DNA of 15,768 nt from Cryomorphaceae bacterium (GCA_003507115.1 DNWN01000109.1:1-15768); one strand, 5' to 3'; positions 1-6,558 are shown, numbered from the stretch's first letter. Numbers and translations: made by a program. The notes: generated from the letters alone by a model not told the origin.

Positions 1-108
1 TCCTTGCGGGAATGTCAAGGCGACGCGAAACTCCTTTTTTCAGCAAATGTTTACCAGACATTTTAAAAAGTTTTCAACCATGACATCCGCGTCAATTCCC
101 GCACAGGG
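1..108. repeat. Nested inverted repeats, possible structured RNA or regulatory element
   Basis: No convincing gene covers this edge. Several inverted repeats are nested: TGCGGGAAT (5-13) with ATTCCCGCA (95-103), extended by CCT (2-4) with AGG (105-107) around one bulged C; GACGCG (22-27) with CGCGTC (88-93); AAACT (28-32) with AGTTT (69-73); TTTT (35-38) with AAAA (65-68); and AAATGT (45-50) with ACATTT (58-63) around a 7-base loop. Together they would give a long, bulged hairpin whose outer stem may continue left of the window. There is no T-run after it, so it is not a simple terminator. All three plus frames are open for the first 60 bases, so the tail of an upstream gene cannot be excluded. 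The nesting is seen directly; an RNA role is inference. Confidence 0.35.
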
Positions 109-197
109 CTTGGATTTAAATAAAATTTTAGGCTGAAGCGCCGCGCATCGAAAGGCAGTTATCAACAAGCTGATTTCGTGGGTGTTGAGGAATTTAT

Positions 198-205
198 TAC
201 TTTCA
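198..205 (+). promoter_or_regulatory. Weak candidate -7 box for the membrane-protein gene
   Basis: TACTTTCA lies in the AT-rich stretch before the start codon at 230. It keeps the TA and two T's of the Bacteroidota TAnnTTTG element but misses the last two bases. A TTTCG at 174-178 sits 19 bases upstream where TTG/TTTG is expected. The same octamer precedes gluQ at 4311. There is no Shine-Dalgarno sequence before the ATG. Weak match, inferred mainly from position. Confidence 0.2.
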
Positions 206-229
206 TAATGAACCAAAACGCACTCAAAC

Positions 230-1009
230 ATGAACGAAATCATTCAGAAAGTCCTTGACCTTCCTGGTCAAATCGCTGGCCGAGTCCTGGGTAGCCGTGT
301 CTCTGACACGCTCGATGGATTTGACAGTAGCAACGGTGTCCGGAGTTATTTCCAGACCATTTATTCTTGGCTTGCCCTAGGTATGTGCATCCTCATGGTA
401 TGGGGACTCATTAATGGTGCAGGAGATTATTTTGGATCTGCAGACACCATGGGTATGATTGCTAGCATTGTTACGTCACTTATCTGCTTAGTGGCTGCCT
501 TTGCAATACCCAATGTTGTGCGTATGCGCGGTGACTCTTTTGCGGGAAACCACAGCAGCATGACTCACTTCCTTGCTCACGACGTGGTCAAAACCAACAT
601 CCGTTTGTTGGGAGAGCTTGGTGCTTTAGTCGTCGTGACCCAGGCCCTATGCATGGCCGTTGCCACGGTATTCAATACCAGTGTTTACGCGCCACTCGGC
701 GGCGGGGAGTCCATCGCTAACATGTTCTGGGCGGCTCCATCTTGGTATTGGACTGAGGCGAGCGCTTTAATTCCTTTTGGAGTTCTAGACACGTTGGGCG
801 CATCCTTCTCCATGGCTGATTGGAACGCTTCCATTTCTGGTAGCTGGTCATGGGACAGCATCATGGGCACATTGGGAATGTTAGTGAATGCCGTCATTCT
901 TTTGGCCGTATTCCACATTGCCGCCGCTTTGTATGGAGTTTTGTACAATGCCGCAGCTTGGATTGTTGGCTGGGTCCAAAATCCGCATCTCCCCATCAAG
1001 AACAGCTAA
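230..1009 (+). CDS. Unrecognised membrane protein with about four helices
   Basis: 259 residues that I do not recognise. Hydrophobic segments lie at about residues 46-63, 76-96, 127-148 and 212-237. A mostly polar N-terminus (1-42) precedes them. A Trp/Ser-rich loop (about 165-210, with SWYW and SGSWSWD) separates the third and fourth. There is no Sec signal peptide, lipobox or enzyme motif. It is not a rhodopsin: only four helices, and no Lys inside a helix (the few Lys include K7, K121 and K257). It stands alone, convergent with blh, and ends in a strong terminator of its own. Its base composition is closer to 47% GC than the 60-70% seen further right, which could mean a different history or strong expression. 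The start ATG has no Shine-Dalgarno, as usual in Bacteroidota. That it is a real gene is well supported by its length, composition and terminator; its function is unknown. Confidence 0.8.
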   Translation: MNEIIQKVLDLPGQIAGRVLGSRVSDTLDGFDSSNGVRSYFQTIYSWLALGMCILMVWGLINGAGDYFGSADTMGMIASIVTSLICLVAAFAIPNVVRMRGDSFAGNHSSMTHFLAHDVVKTNIRLLGELGALVVVTQALCMAVATVFNTSVYAPLGGGESIANMFWAAPSWYWTEASALIPFGVLDTLGASFSMADWNASISGSWSWDSIMGTLGMLVNAVILLAVFHIAAALYGVLYNAAAWIVGWVQNPHLPIKNS

Positions 1010-1027
1010 GATTCTTAGAATTGACTG

Positions 1028-1059
1028 AAAGGGCTGCCCCAAGGGCGGCCCTTTTTTTT
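1028..1059 (+). terminator. Intrinsic terminator after the membrane-protein gene
   Basis: An 11-bp stem, AAAGGGCTGCC (1028-1038) with GGCGGCCCTTT (1044-1054) including one T-G wobble, closes a CCAAG loop. The T-run covers 1052-1059. It lies 19 bases after the stop codon of the membrane-protein gene. In the opposite direction the stem is followed by only three T's, so it would serve blh poorly. Confidence 0.92.
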
Positions 1060-1061
1060 GG

Positions 1062-1928
1062 CTACCGTTTGAAAATCATCCAGGTGCGCCAAAGCGCATG
1101 GGGAATAGCGAAGAGAGAGAGGGCAACAAAAGCGGTCCGAATCAGGCGGGCATCCATTTCAATTTGGACAGGCATCCACAGATGATATAGGGCGGCAGCG
1201 CCAAACGTCGCAAAAGTGAGCGTCATGACGGGCACCCAATTGGCAGTCAGAACCTGGCGCAATTTAATTGCCGTCCGAAGCGAATGCCCCGCCACAAAGT
1301 AGACGACAAAAGCTTCGAGTGGATGGAGGATTCGGAAAACGATGACTAAAAGTCCCAACTCCAGGAAGGTTTGCAACACCCGCTCCCACGAGGACCAGTG
1401 CGTCGCCGCATGGCCAAAGAGCGTGAACAATCCAACGAACCACAAATTGAGGCCCCACGTAATGACTTTCGGCGCCAAGATGGCTGACCAATCAGCCCCG
1501 GAGACCATGAAAAAAAGCTCCAAGACTTCTTCGCGATAAAAAAGAGAGGGCAGCAAGACCACTAAGCTCCCCCGCACCACGGATTCATGCGCATGCAACC
1601 ATGACCACTGCCGGGAAAGCGCATCTTCGGTTCCAAAATGCACAATACTAACGACCAAGAATAGCGCTAAGGTCCACCCCGGCCACATCAACCAAAAAAG
1701 CAAAAGCACCGCAATACCCACTCCATAGAAGAGCGCTGCCGCGAGATTCCACCGCGAGTTTTTGCCCAACAGATCTGTGGCGCCATGAGGCATCCCTACA
1801 GCCAAACCAATCAGTAAAATCCATGGGTTATTTCCTGCACCCGTATACCATGTCATCGCATGAAGCGCGGCCACCGATAAGGCCATCGGCAAAAAGTTGC
1901 TTTCACGGACTAGCTGCCGAACATCCAC
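1062..1928 (-). CDS. blh: Brp/Blh-family beta-carotene 15,15'-dioxygenase
   Basis: Membrane enzyme of the Brp/Blh family, which splits beta-carotene into two retinals, the chromophore of microbial rhodopsins. Family motifs occur in order (numbering from the GTG): GMPHGATD with H48, VHFGTED with H97, FVAGHSLRT with H215 and IPHALW with H277; these His are expected to bind the catalytic iron. Several hydrophobic segments fit the polytopic family, and 288 residues is a normal length. The start is taken as GTG 1928, which shares one base with the lipoprotein stop codon; ATG 1886 is possible. A longer reading from 2009 would run deep into the lipoprotein gene. It is the last gene of a minus-strand unit with metB, ktrA and the lipoprotein. 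Oddities: no rhodopsin gene is beside it, and the position four residues after H215 is Thr (T219), where the 66A13 Blh has a second His as I recall. Family assignment is firm; activity and substrate are inferred. Confidence 0.88.
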   Translation of the reverse strand: MDVRQLVRESNFLPMALSVAALHAMTWYTGAGNNPWILLIGLAVGMPHGATDLLGKNSRWNLAAALFYGVGIAVLLLFWLMWPGWTLALFLVVSIVHFGTEDALSRQWSWLHAHESVVRGSLVVLLPSLFYREEVLELFFMVSGADWSAILAPKVITWGLNLWFVGLFTLFGHAATHWSSWERVLQTFLELGLLVIVFRILHPLEAFVVYFVAGHSLRTAIKLRQVLTANWVPVMTLTFATFGAAALYHLWMPVQIEMDARLIRTAFVALSLFAIPHALWRTWMIFKR

Positions 1929-2458
1929 TATTTGCGTAATTCGATATCCATTCGGGTTGGAAGCGTGATATTCATGGCAGGATAATCGATGATGACATTG
2001 GAATGCCACAACTGCAATGTATCCGCATCATAGTCCACGATAAATTCGAGCGTGTCGGGATAGGCATAGAACCAGATTGTTTTTGATATGCTGTCATATG
2101 TCCAAATGCCATCCCCAAAATTCATGTAATGCAAGGGGACCATCCCTGCCAGCAGGTCCGCCGTGAAGTCGATACTATAATGAGCCAGTGCGGAGTCGTT
2201 GCGATCCTCAAAAGTGAACTCACCTGAAACGTCGTATGCCTCTCCTTGAAATTGAGCGGTCGTCGTCGTATCAAAGGGGTTAGGCATGTTGCCCTGGTAG
2301 GACACAGCGTGAACTTGCCATCCCTGCTTTAAGCGCGGCTCAAAAGGCCCGGTAGCCAAAGGAGGTAAGGGTTCTGGCTTGGGCTCTTTCACACATGCCG
2401 AAAAAGCCAATAAAACCAAAGAAGCTAGGATAGGGAGACCCAAAAATCGTTTACCCAT
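1928..2458 (-). CDS. Small secreted lipoprotein of unknown function
   Basis: 176 residues starting with a clear lipoprotein signal: MGKR, a hydrophobic stretch (5-19), then FSAC with the lipidated C22. A short charged, Pro-rich linker follows (KEPKPEPLPP). The mature part is rich in aromatic residues and alternating beta-type segments (GEAYDVSGEFTFED, TIWFYAYPDTLEF, DTLQLWHSN), suggesting a small beta-barrel or beta-sandwich in the periplasm or on the outer membrane. I recognise no named family. The start ATGGGTAA overlaps the ktrA stop by eight bases, and its TAG shares one base with the blh GTG, so it is translated as part of that unit. Lipoprotein status is strongly supported. A role in carotenoid or retinal handling is only a guess from its position. 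Confidence 0.82.
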   Translation of the reverse strand: MGKRFLGLPILASLVLLAFSACVKEPKPEPLPPLATGPFEPRLKQGWQVHAVSYQGNMPNPFDTTTTAQFQGEAYDVSGEFTFEDRNDSALAHYSIDFTADLLAGMVPLHYMNFGDGIWTYDSISKTIWFYAYPDTLEFIVDYDADTLQLWHSNVIIDYPAMNITLPTRMDIELRK

Positions 2459-3119
2459 TGATATCGATAAAGCGTTCGACGTCTTTGGTCAAGCCAAACA
2501 CGACCAACTCGTCATTTTCCTCGATGATCACATTGGGCATAGGCACCCCTTTAATGTGCGGTTCCCCTTCGATTCGCTCAATCAAAGTGACAATATTGAG
2601 ACGGTATTTGGGCAATAGTCCAATGTCCTCAATGGTCCGCCCAACAATATTTTTGGGCGCCGCAATCTCGACAATTTCATAGTTGTCCGGCAGCTGCACA
2701 CACATGAGCATGGAGGGGTTCATCAAGCGCTCCGCGACGTTCTTTCCCACTTCCTCTTCTGGAGACAGGATTTCCGTCACTCCCAATTTCTCCAAGATTT
2801 TCCGTTGAGTTTCCCCTTGAGCCCTAGCGATCAATCGCTTTACCCCGAGCTCCATGAGTTTCACGGTTGTGAGCAACATCCCCTCAAAGTTTTGACCAAT
2901 GGAAACCACGACGGCATCCATTTCTCCAATATTTTGGGACTGTAAAGCACGTAAATCGGTCGAATCCAATTGCACCGCGTAGGCTACACGGTCTTTGATA
3001 TCCTCCACTTTGTCCTCGTCAATGTCAATTGCGATGACCTCTGCTCCTTTCTCGGAGAGCTTTTTACAGATGGCCGAGCCAAACTGGCCCAGTCCAATCA
3101 CTGCGAATTTTTCCGCCAT
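2451..3119 (-). CDS. ktrA: KtrA/TrkA-type potassium uptake regulatory protein
   Basis: A 222-residue RCK protein: cytoplasmic gating ring subunit of a Ktr-type K+ uptake system. The N-terminal Rossmann fold (about 1-135) carries GLGQFG at 9-14 and an acidic residue at the end of the second strand (D32 in IDID), typical of NAD(H)/ATP-binding RCK_N domains. The RCK_C domain runs from about 138 to the end (PDNYEIVEIAAPKNIVGRT; ENDELVVFG). A single RCK_N/RCK_C pair and about 220 residues match KtrA rather than the doubled 450-residue E. coli TrkA. The membrane partner (KtrB/TrkH) is not in the window. It begins five bases after the metB stop and overlaps the lipoprotein gene. The overlap of metabolic and K+ genes in one unit looks like co-transcription rather than a shared pathway. 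Confidence 0.92.
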   Translation of the reverse strand: MAEKFAVIGLGQFGSAICKKLSEKGAEVIAIDIDEDKVEDIKDRVAYAVQLDSTDLRALQSQNIGEMDAVVVSIGQNFEGMLLTTVKLMELGVKRLIARAQGETQRKILEKLGVTEILSPEEEVGKNVAERLMNPSMLMCVQLPDNYEIVEIAAPKNIVGRTIEDIGLLPKYRLNIVTLIERIEGEPHIKGVPMPNVIIEENDELVVFGLTKDVERFIDING

Positions 3120-3124
3120 AACGA

Positions 3125-4282
3125 CTATAAAAGTAGGGAAAGTGCGGCATCTAAATCCGCTTTTAAATCGCGAACGTCCTCAATTCCAACGCTCAACCGA
3201 ATTAATCCATCCGTTACTCCACTGGCCTCACGTTGATCCTTCGGGATCGAAGCATGGGTCATCGAAGCGGGGTGTCCACTCAGAGACTCCACGCCACCTA
3301 AGGACTCTGCTAGCGTGAAGACCTTCATCGCGCTGACGACTTTACTCGCATCAGCGAAAGAATCAGACTTGACGCGGAAAGAAATCATGCCGCCAAAACC
3401 ACGCATTTGGGCCCGAGCGATCGCATGGCCGGGATGGTCCTCAAAGCCCGGATACACCACGCTCCCTACCGCGGGATGGCCTTGGAGGAAGTCAGCCAGT
3501 TCCGCCGCATTTTCCATGTGCCGATCCATGCGCACGTGCAAAGTTTTGATCCCCCGCAAGGCCAAAAAGCTGTCCATGGGACCGCAAACCGCACCCGTAG
3601 CGTTTTGAATGAAGTAGAGCTTTTCTGCTAGCGACTCTTCATGGACCACGAGAGCCCCCAGGACCAAGTCGCTGTGGCCTCCGAGGTATTTGGTGGCCGA
3701 ATGAAGCACGATATCTGCGCCCAAGGAAATAGGTTGCTGCAGGTAGGGGGTCGCGAACGTATTATCGACCACCAGCCACGCGCCCGCCTCCTTGGCAATC
3801 TTCGCCATCGCCGCGATGTCGACGATATTGAGCATCGGGTTGGTGGGGGTTTCTACCCAAATCATTTTGGTCTTTGGGGTGACGAGCGCCCGCACGGCCT
3901 CGGCCGAACCCATCGGGGTGAAGTGAAACCGCAGGCCATACTTCTCATACACTTTTACAAATTGGCGGTACGTTCCGCCATATAAGTCATTGGTCGAAAT
4001 CACCTCATCGCCCGGTCCGAGGAGCTTCATGCACGCATCGACCGCGGCTAATCCGCTGCCGAAGGCCAATCCATGACTTCCCCCTTCAATGGAAGCCAAG
4101 GCGCGTTCCAGGGCATGGCGGGTCGGATTTTGGGTCCGACTGTATTCATAGCCTTGATGAACGCCCGGGGCGGATTGGGCATAGGTCGATGTTTGATAGA
4201 TGGGGGGCATGACCGCACCGGTGCTCGGGTCGGGATGTTGTCCTCCATGTATGGCACGTGTGCCGAAGTGTTCTGAATCCAT
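3125..4282 (-). CDS. metB: Cystathionine gamma-synthase/lyase-type PLP enzyme
   Basis: A 385-residue member of the Cys/Met-metabolism PLP family (fold type I), acting in trans-sulfuration or methionine synthesis in the cytoplasm. Numbered from ATG 4282: TRAIHGGQ near the N-terminus, YEYSRTQNPT (about 45-54) contributing to the neighbouring active site, D173 in VVDNTFATP for the pyridine nitrogen, and Schiff-base K198 in HSATKYLGGHSD. The C-terminal SLGGVESL and RLSVGIED are family hallmarks. The sequence alone does not cleanly separate gamma-synthase, gamma-lyase and related enzymes, so metB is the most likely label rather than a proven one. ATG 4282 is chosen because the family N-terminus aligns there and a -7 box lies just upstream; a TTG at 4303 would start before that box. 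It is the first gene of the metB-ktrA-lipoprotein-blh unit and diverges from gluQ. Confidence 0.9.
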   Translation of the reverse strand: MDSEHFGTRAIHGGQHPDPSTGAVMPPIYQTSTYAQSAPGVHQGYEYSRTQNPTRHALERALASIEGGSHGLAFGSGLAAVDACMKLLGPGDEVISTNDLYGGTYRQFVKVYEKYGLRFHFTPMGSAEAVRALVTPKTKMIWVETPTNPMLNIVDIAAMAKIAKEAGAWLVVDNTFATPYLQQPISLGADIVLHSATKYLGGHSDLVLGALVVHEESLAEKLYFIQNATGAVCGPMDSFLALRGIKTLHVRMDRHMENAAELADFLQGHPAVGSVVYPGFEDHPGHAIARAQMRGFGGMISFRVKSDSFADASKVVSAMKVFTLAESLGGVESLSGHPASMTHASIPKDQREASGVTDGLIRLSVGIEDVRDLKADLDAALSLLL

Positions 4283-4287
4283 ACCTA

Positions 4288-4295
4288 CGAAGGTA
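4288..4295 (-). promoter_or_regulatory. -7 box of the metB operon promoter
   Basis: On the minus strand TACCTTCG matches seven of eight positions of the Bacteroidota TAnnTTTG element and ends five bases before the metB ATG. It lies in CTACCTTCGTAGGTATG, which recurs with one difference at pepA. I see no good TTG at the -33 position. The spacing predicts a leaderless or nearly leaderless mRNA. Confidence 0.5.
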
Positions 4296-4310
4296 GCAAC
4301 CAAGGCGTTG

Positions 4311-4318
4311 TACTTTCA
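4311..4318 (+). promoter_or_regulatory. Weak candidate -7 box for gluQ
   Basis: TACTTTCA, four bases before the gluQ ATG, keeps TA and part of the T-run of TAnnTTTG but misses the final TG. Position in the 40-base divergent gap supports it; sequence match is weak. Its -33 region would fall over the metB -7 box and start codon. Confidence 0.25.
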
Positions 4319-4322
4319 TGGT

Positions 4323-5162
4323 ATGATTGGCCGTTTTGCCCCGTCCCCCTCGGGCCTCATGCACTTGGGGCATGCCTCCACGTATTTGCTCGCATGGCTG
4401 CAGGCCCGAAGTCACGACGGGCGCCTAATTCTTCGCATGGAGGATGTGGACCGCCAACGCTGCAAGCCCGAATTTGCCGAGGCCTGGCGCCAAGACCTAC
4501 AATGGTTGGGACTCTCCTGGGATGAGGAAGCCCCGGCGCAGTCCACTCGAGATGCCGCGTACCTCGCGGCACTGGAATCCCTTCGGGAGCAAGGGTTAGT
4601 CTTTGGTTGCCAGTGTACCCGCCGCGACATGGAGGAGGCGGTGCGCGCACCGCACCAATCCTGGGGAGCCTACCCAGGGACCTGTGTAGCGGCGAAATGG
4701 CCCCTCGACGGTTCCGTGGCCGTACGGCTGGCCTACCCCGAAGATGCCTTTGTGCTGCGGCGAGCGGATGGGGCCTGGAGCTACTCCTTGGCGGTGGTGG
4801 TCGACGACCGCGACCAAGGCGTGACACATGTACTGCGGGGCCAGGATTTGGCGCCGAGCGAAGCCCCCCAAGCCTTTCTCCATCAGGCGCTGGGCAACCC
4901 CCCGCCCTCCTGCACGCATGCCCCGCTGTGGATGGGTCCAGATGGGGCCCGCCTGTCAAAACGGCATGGATCGCTCAGCATTTCCGCGTTGCGAGCGAAA
5001 GGATGGAGCGCCCCCGCCATCTGGGGGTGGGTGGCCCACGCTCTCGTATATGCCCCGACCACGGAGCCCTGCGTTCCGAGCGATTTGCTCGAGGCCTTTT
5101 CCCATGAACCAATGAGAAAAGACCCCGTCAGTCATGAAGAGGTTCTACCTTTGTGGGCATGA
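4323..5162 (+). CDS. gluQ: Glutamyl-Q tRNA(Asp) synthetase
   Basis: A 279-residue, truncated class I GluRS paralogue that attaches glutamate to queuosine in the anticodon of tRNA(Asp). It shows the catalytic core only: FAPSPSG and HLGH (14-17, HIGH motif), RMEDVDRQR (38-46), the zinc knuckle C96, C98, Y117 and C121 in the CxC...YxxxC pattern of E. coli YadB, LRGQDL (171-176), and LSKRHG (211-216) as the KMSKS-like loop. The anticodon-binding domain of full GluRS (about 470 residues or more) is absent, which is what separates GluQRS from GltX. The start at ATG 4323 places FAPSPSG next to the N-terminus as in the family. It diverges from metB and overlaps yicC by ATGA. Very GC-rich, which gives long false reading frames on both strands. 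Confidence 0.93.
   Translation: MIGRFAPSPSGLMHLGHASTYLLAWLQARSHDGRLILRMEDVDRQRCKPEFAEAWRQDLQWLGLSWDEEAPAQSTRDAAYLAALESLREQGLVFGCQCTRRDMEEAVRAPHQSWGAYPGTCVAAKWPLDGSVAVRLAYPEDAFVLRRADGAWSYSLAVVVDDRDQGVTHVLRGQDLAPSEAPQAFLHQALGNPPPSCTHAPLWMGPDGARLSKRHGSLSISALRAKGWSAPAIWGWVAHALVYAPTTEPCVPSDLLEAFSHEPMRKDPVSHEEVLPLWA
5146..5153 (+). promoter_or_regulatory. Possible internal promoter box before yicC
   Basis: A perfect TACCTTTG lies inside the last codons of gluQ, five bases before the yicC ATG at 5159, the same geometry as the ribE, pepA and metB boxes. No TTG is visible about 20 bases upstream. It may be a real internal promoter or chance within codons for Leu-Pro-Leu-Trp. Confidence 0.35.
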
Positions 5163-6001
5163 TGCGCTCTATGACCGGATTTGGCAAGGGCAGTGCCGAG
5201 TGTGCTGCCGCCCGAATCACCATTGAATTACGTTCCCTCAATAGCAAAGGACTTGATTTGTCTCTGCGTTGCCCTTCTACCTATCGGGAACGGGAAATGG
5301 ATTGGCGCAAAAAAGTGGGCGATGCCGTCGTCCGCGGCAAGGTGGATGTAAACATACACCGCGAAGCCCGAGGCCATGAAGCGGTGGGCTTGCCCGCCGA
5401 ATGGCTCGAAACGGCCATGCAATCCTTGCAGACCATTGCCGGCGAACCCGTTTCGCGGGGGGACCTGTTGGCCATGGCCTTGCGACTCCCCGCCCCATCG
5501 GTATCGGAAAACACCCTGCCCGAAGAATGGGTCGCAGTGGAGGCCGCGATGGATCAAGCCCTGGCAGATTTTGATTCGTTTCGGTTGCGCGAAGGCGCGG
5601 CCCTCGCGGAAGATTTGGCTGCCAACATCGGAGCGATCCAGCGGGGTCTAGAAGAAGTTCCCGCGATGGAAGAGGAGCGCGTCGCTCAATTGAAGGCACG
5701 CTTGCAGCGCGGATTGGAAGGCATCGAGTACGACACCAACCGCTACGAGCAAGAGCTTATATATTACCTCGAGAAATTGGATGTCAACGAAGAAAAAGTG
5801 CGGCTTCAAGCGCATTTGACCCACTTCTTAGAAGCCATGCAAGAAGGTCAAGGACGCAAGCTCGGATTCATAAGCCAAGAAATTGGCCGCGAAGTGAACA
5901 CCTTGGGCAGCAAGTCCAACCATGCCGCCATGCAGCGCGTGGTCGTGCAGATGAAAGAGGAATTGGAAAAGATCAAAGAGCAAAGCCTCAACGTCCTATG
6001 A
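5159..6001 (+). CDS. yicC: YicC-type endoribonuclease
   Basis: A 280-residue YicC-family protein; members are cytoplasmic metal-dependent endoribonucleases involved in small-RNA and mRNA turnover. The N-terminal signature RSMTGFGKG is followed by ELRSLNSKGLDLSLRCP (the family's VNsRxLdxxxRlP) and REREMDWRKKV with RGKVDVNI. The C-terminal domain has LQAHLTHFLEAM, GRKLGFISQEIGREVNTLGSK and MKEELEKIKEQSLNVL, nearly the family consensus. Start is ATG 5159 (ATGA overlap with gluQ); ATG 5162 would shorten it by one residue and also fits. Length is usual. It overlaps gmk by ATGA, and yicC-gmk is a widespread pair. Confidence 0.95.
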   Translation: MMRSMTGFGKGSAECAAARITIELRSLNSKGLDLSLRCPSTYREREMDWRKKVGDAVVRGKVDVNIHREARGHEAVGLPAEWLETAMQSLQTIAGEPVSRGDLLAMALRLPAPSVSENTLPEEWVAVEAAMDQALADFDSFRLREGAALAEDLAANIGAIQRGLEEVPAMEEERVAQLKARLQRGLEGIEYDTNRYEQELIYYLEKLDVNEEKVRLQAHLTHFLEAMQEGQGRKLGFISQEIGREVNTLGSKSNHAAMQRVVVQMKEELEKIKEQSLNVL

Positions 6002-6558
6002 AAATGCTCGTCCTGTCGGCCCCCTCCGGTTCGGGTAAAACCACCTTGGTCCGCCGCCTCATGGCCGATTTTCCCGACTTGGCATTTAGCGTTTCGGCTA
6101 CGAGCCGGGCGCCTCGGGGGCAAGAACAAGACGGAAAGGACTACCACTTTATTTCGGTGGAAGCGTTTAAGCATCGCATTGAAAATGGAGACTTTCTCGA
6201 ATGGGAAGAGGTCTATGCTGGGACCTTTTATGGTTCGCTTCGCAGTGAAGTGGATCGCATCAATTCGGAGGGCAAAACGGCGGTCTTCGATATCGATGTC
6301 GCTGGTGGACTGCGGCTCAAAAAGAAATACCCGGAAAACACGTTAGCGGTCTTTATTCAGGCCCCATCGTTGGAAGTTCTGGAAGCACGCCTTCGCGGCC
6401 GCGGAACGGACAGCGAGGAAAAAATTGCCATGCGCCTCGGCAAAGCCGAACAGGAGATGGTGACCGCCGGCCGATTTGATCACATCCTGGTCAACGACAA
6501 CTTGGATCGGGCCTACGGGGAACTTCATTCTTGGGTCCAGCCCTTCCTCGAGGGATGA
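5998..6558 (+). CDS. gmk: Guanylate kinase
   Basis: A 186-residue GMP kinase, converting GMP and ATP to GDP and ADP in the cytoplasm. The P-loop is SAPSGSGKTT (7-16, K14). The GMP-binding part contains SVSATSRAPRGQEQDGKDYHFIS and GDFLEWEEVYAGTFYGS, and FDIDVAGGLRLKKKYP supplies the Asp/Gly strand before the lid region (RLRGRGTDSEEKIAMRL). NDNLDRAYGEL near the end is the family C-terminal NDDLxxA motif. Full length for a bacterial Gmk. It is linked by ATGA overlaps to yicC before it and nadD after it, so the three are very likely translationally coupled. Confidence 0.97.
   Translation: MKMLVLSAPSGSGKTTLVRRLMADFPDLAFSVSATSRAPRGQEQDGKDYHFISVEAFKHRIENGDFLEWEEVYAGTFYGSLRSEVDRINSEGKTAVFDIDVAGGLRLKKKYPENTLAVFIQAPSLEVLEARLRGRGTDSEEKIAMRLGKAEQEMVTAGRFDHILVNDNLDRAYGELHSWVQPFLEG

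Noticed and set aside
159..167. TTATCAACA resembling a DnaA box
   Set aside because: One base off the usual TTATCCACA, single copy, no neighbouring boxes, AT-rich unwinding element or dnaA/dnaN genes.
40..243. A 67-residue minus-strand reading frame at the left edge
   Set aside because: No family features and low-complexity AT-rich origin. It overlaps the nested repeats and the likely promoter of the membrane-protein gene.
230..1009. The membrane protein beside blh as a rhodopsin or other retinal protein
   Set aside because: It has about four hydrophobic segments, not seven, and no Lys within a helix for a retinal Schiff base.
1062..2009. A longer blh starting at 2009
   Set aside because: The extra residues overlap the lipoprotein coding end and look unlike a Blh N-terminus; GTG 1928 or ATG 1886 fit the family.
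4357..4959. 200-residue minus-strand frame opposite gluQ, plus a 166-residue plus frame at 4607-5107
   Set aside because: Arg/Pro/Gly-rich translations typical of shadow frames in GC-rich coding sequence; gluQ motifs occupy the true frame.
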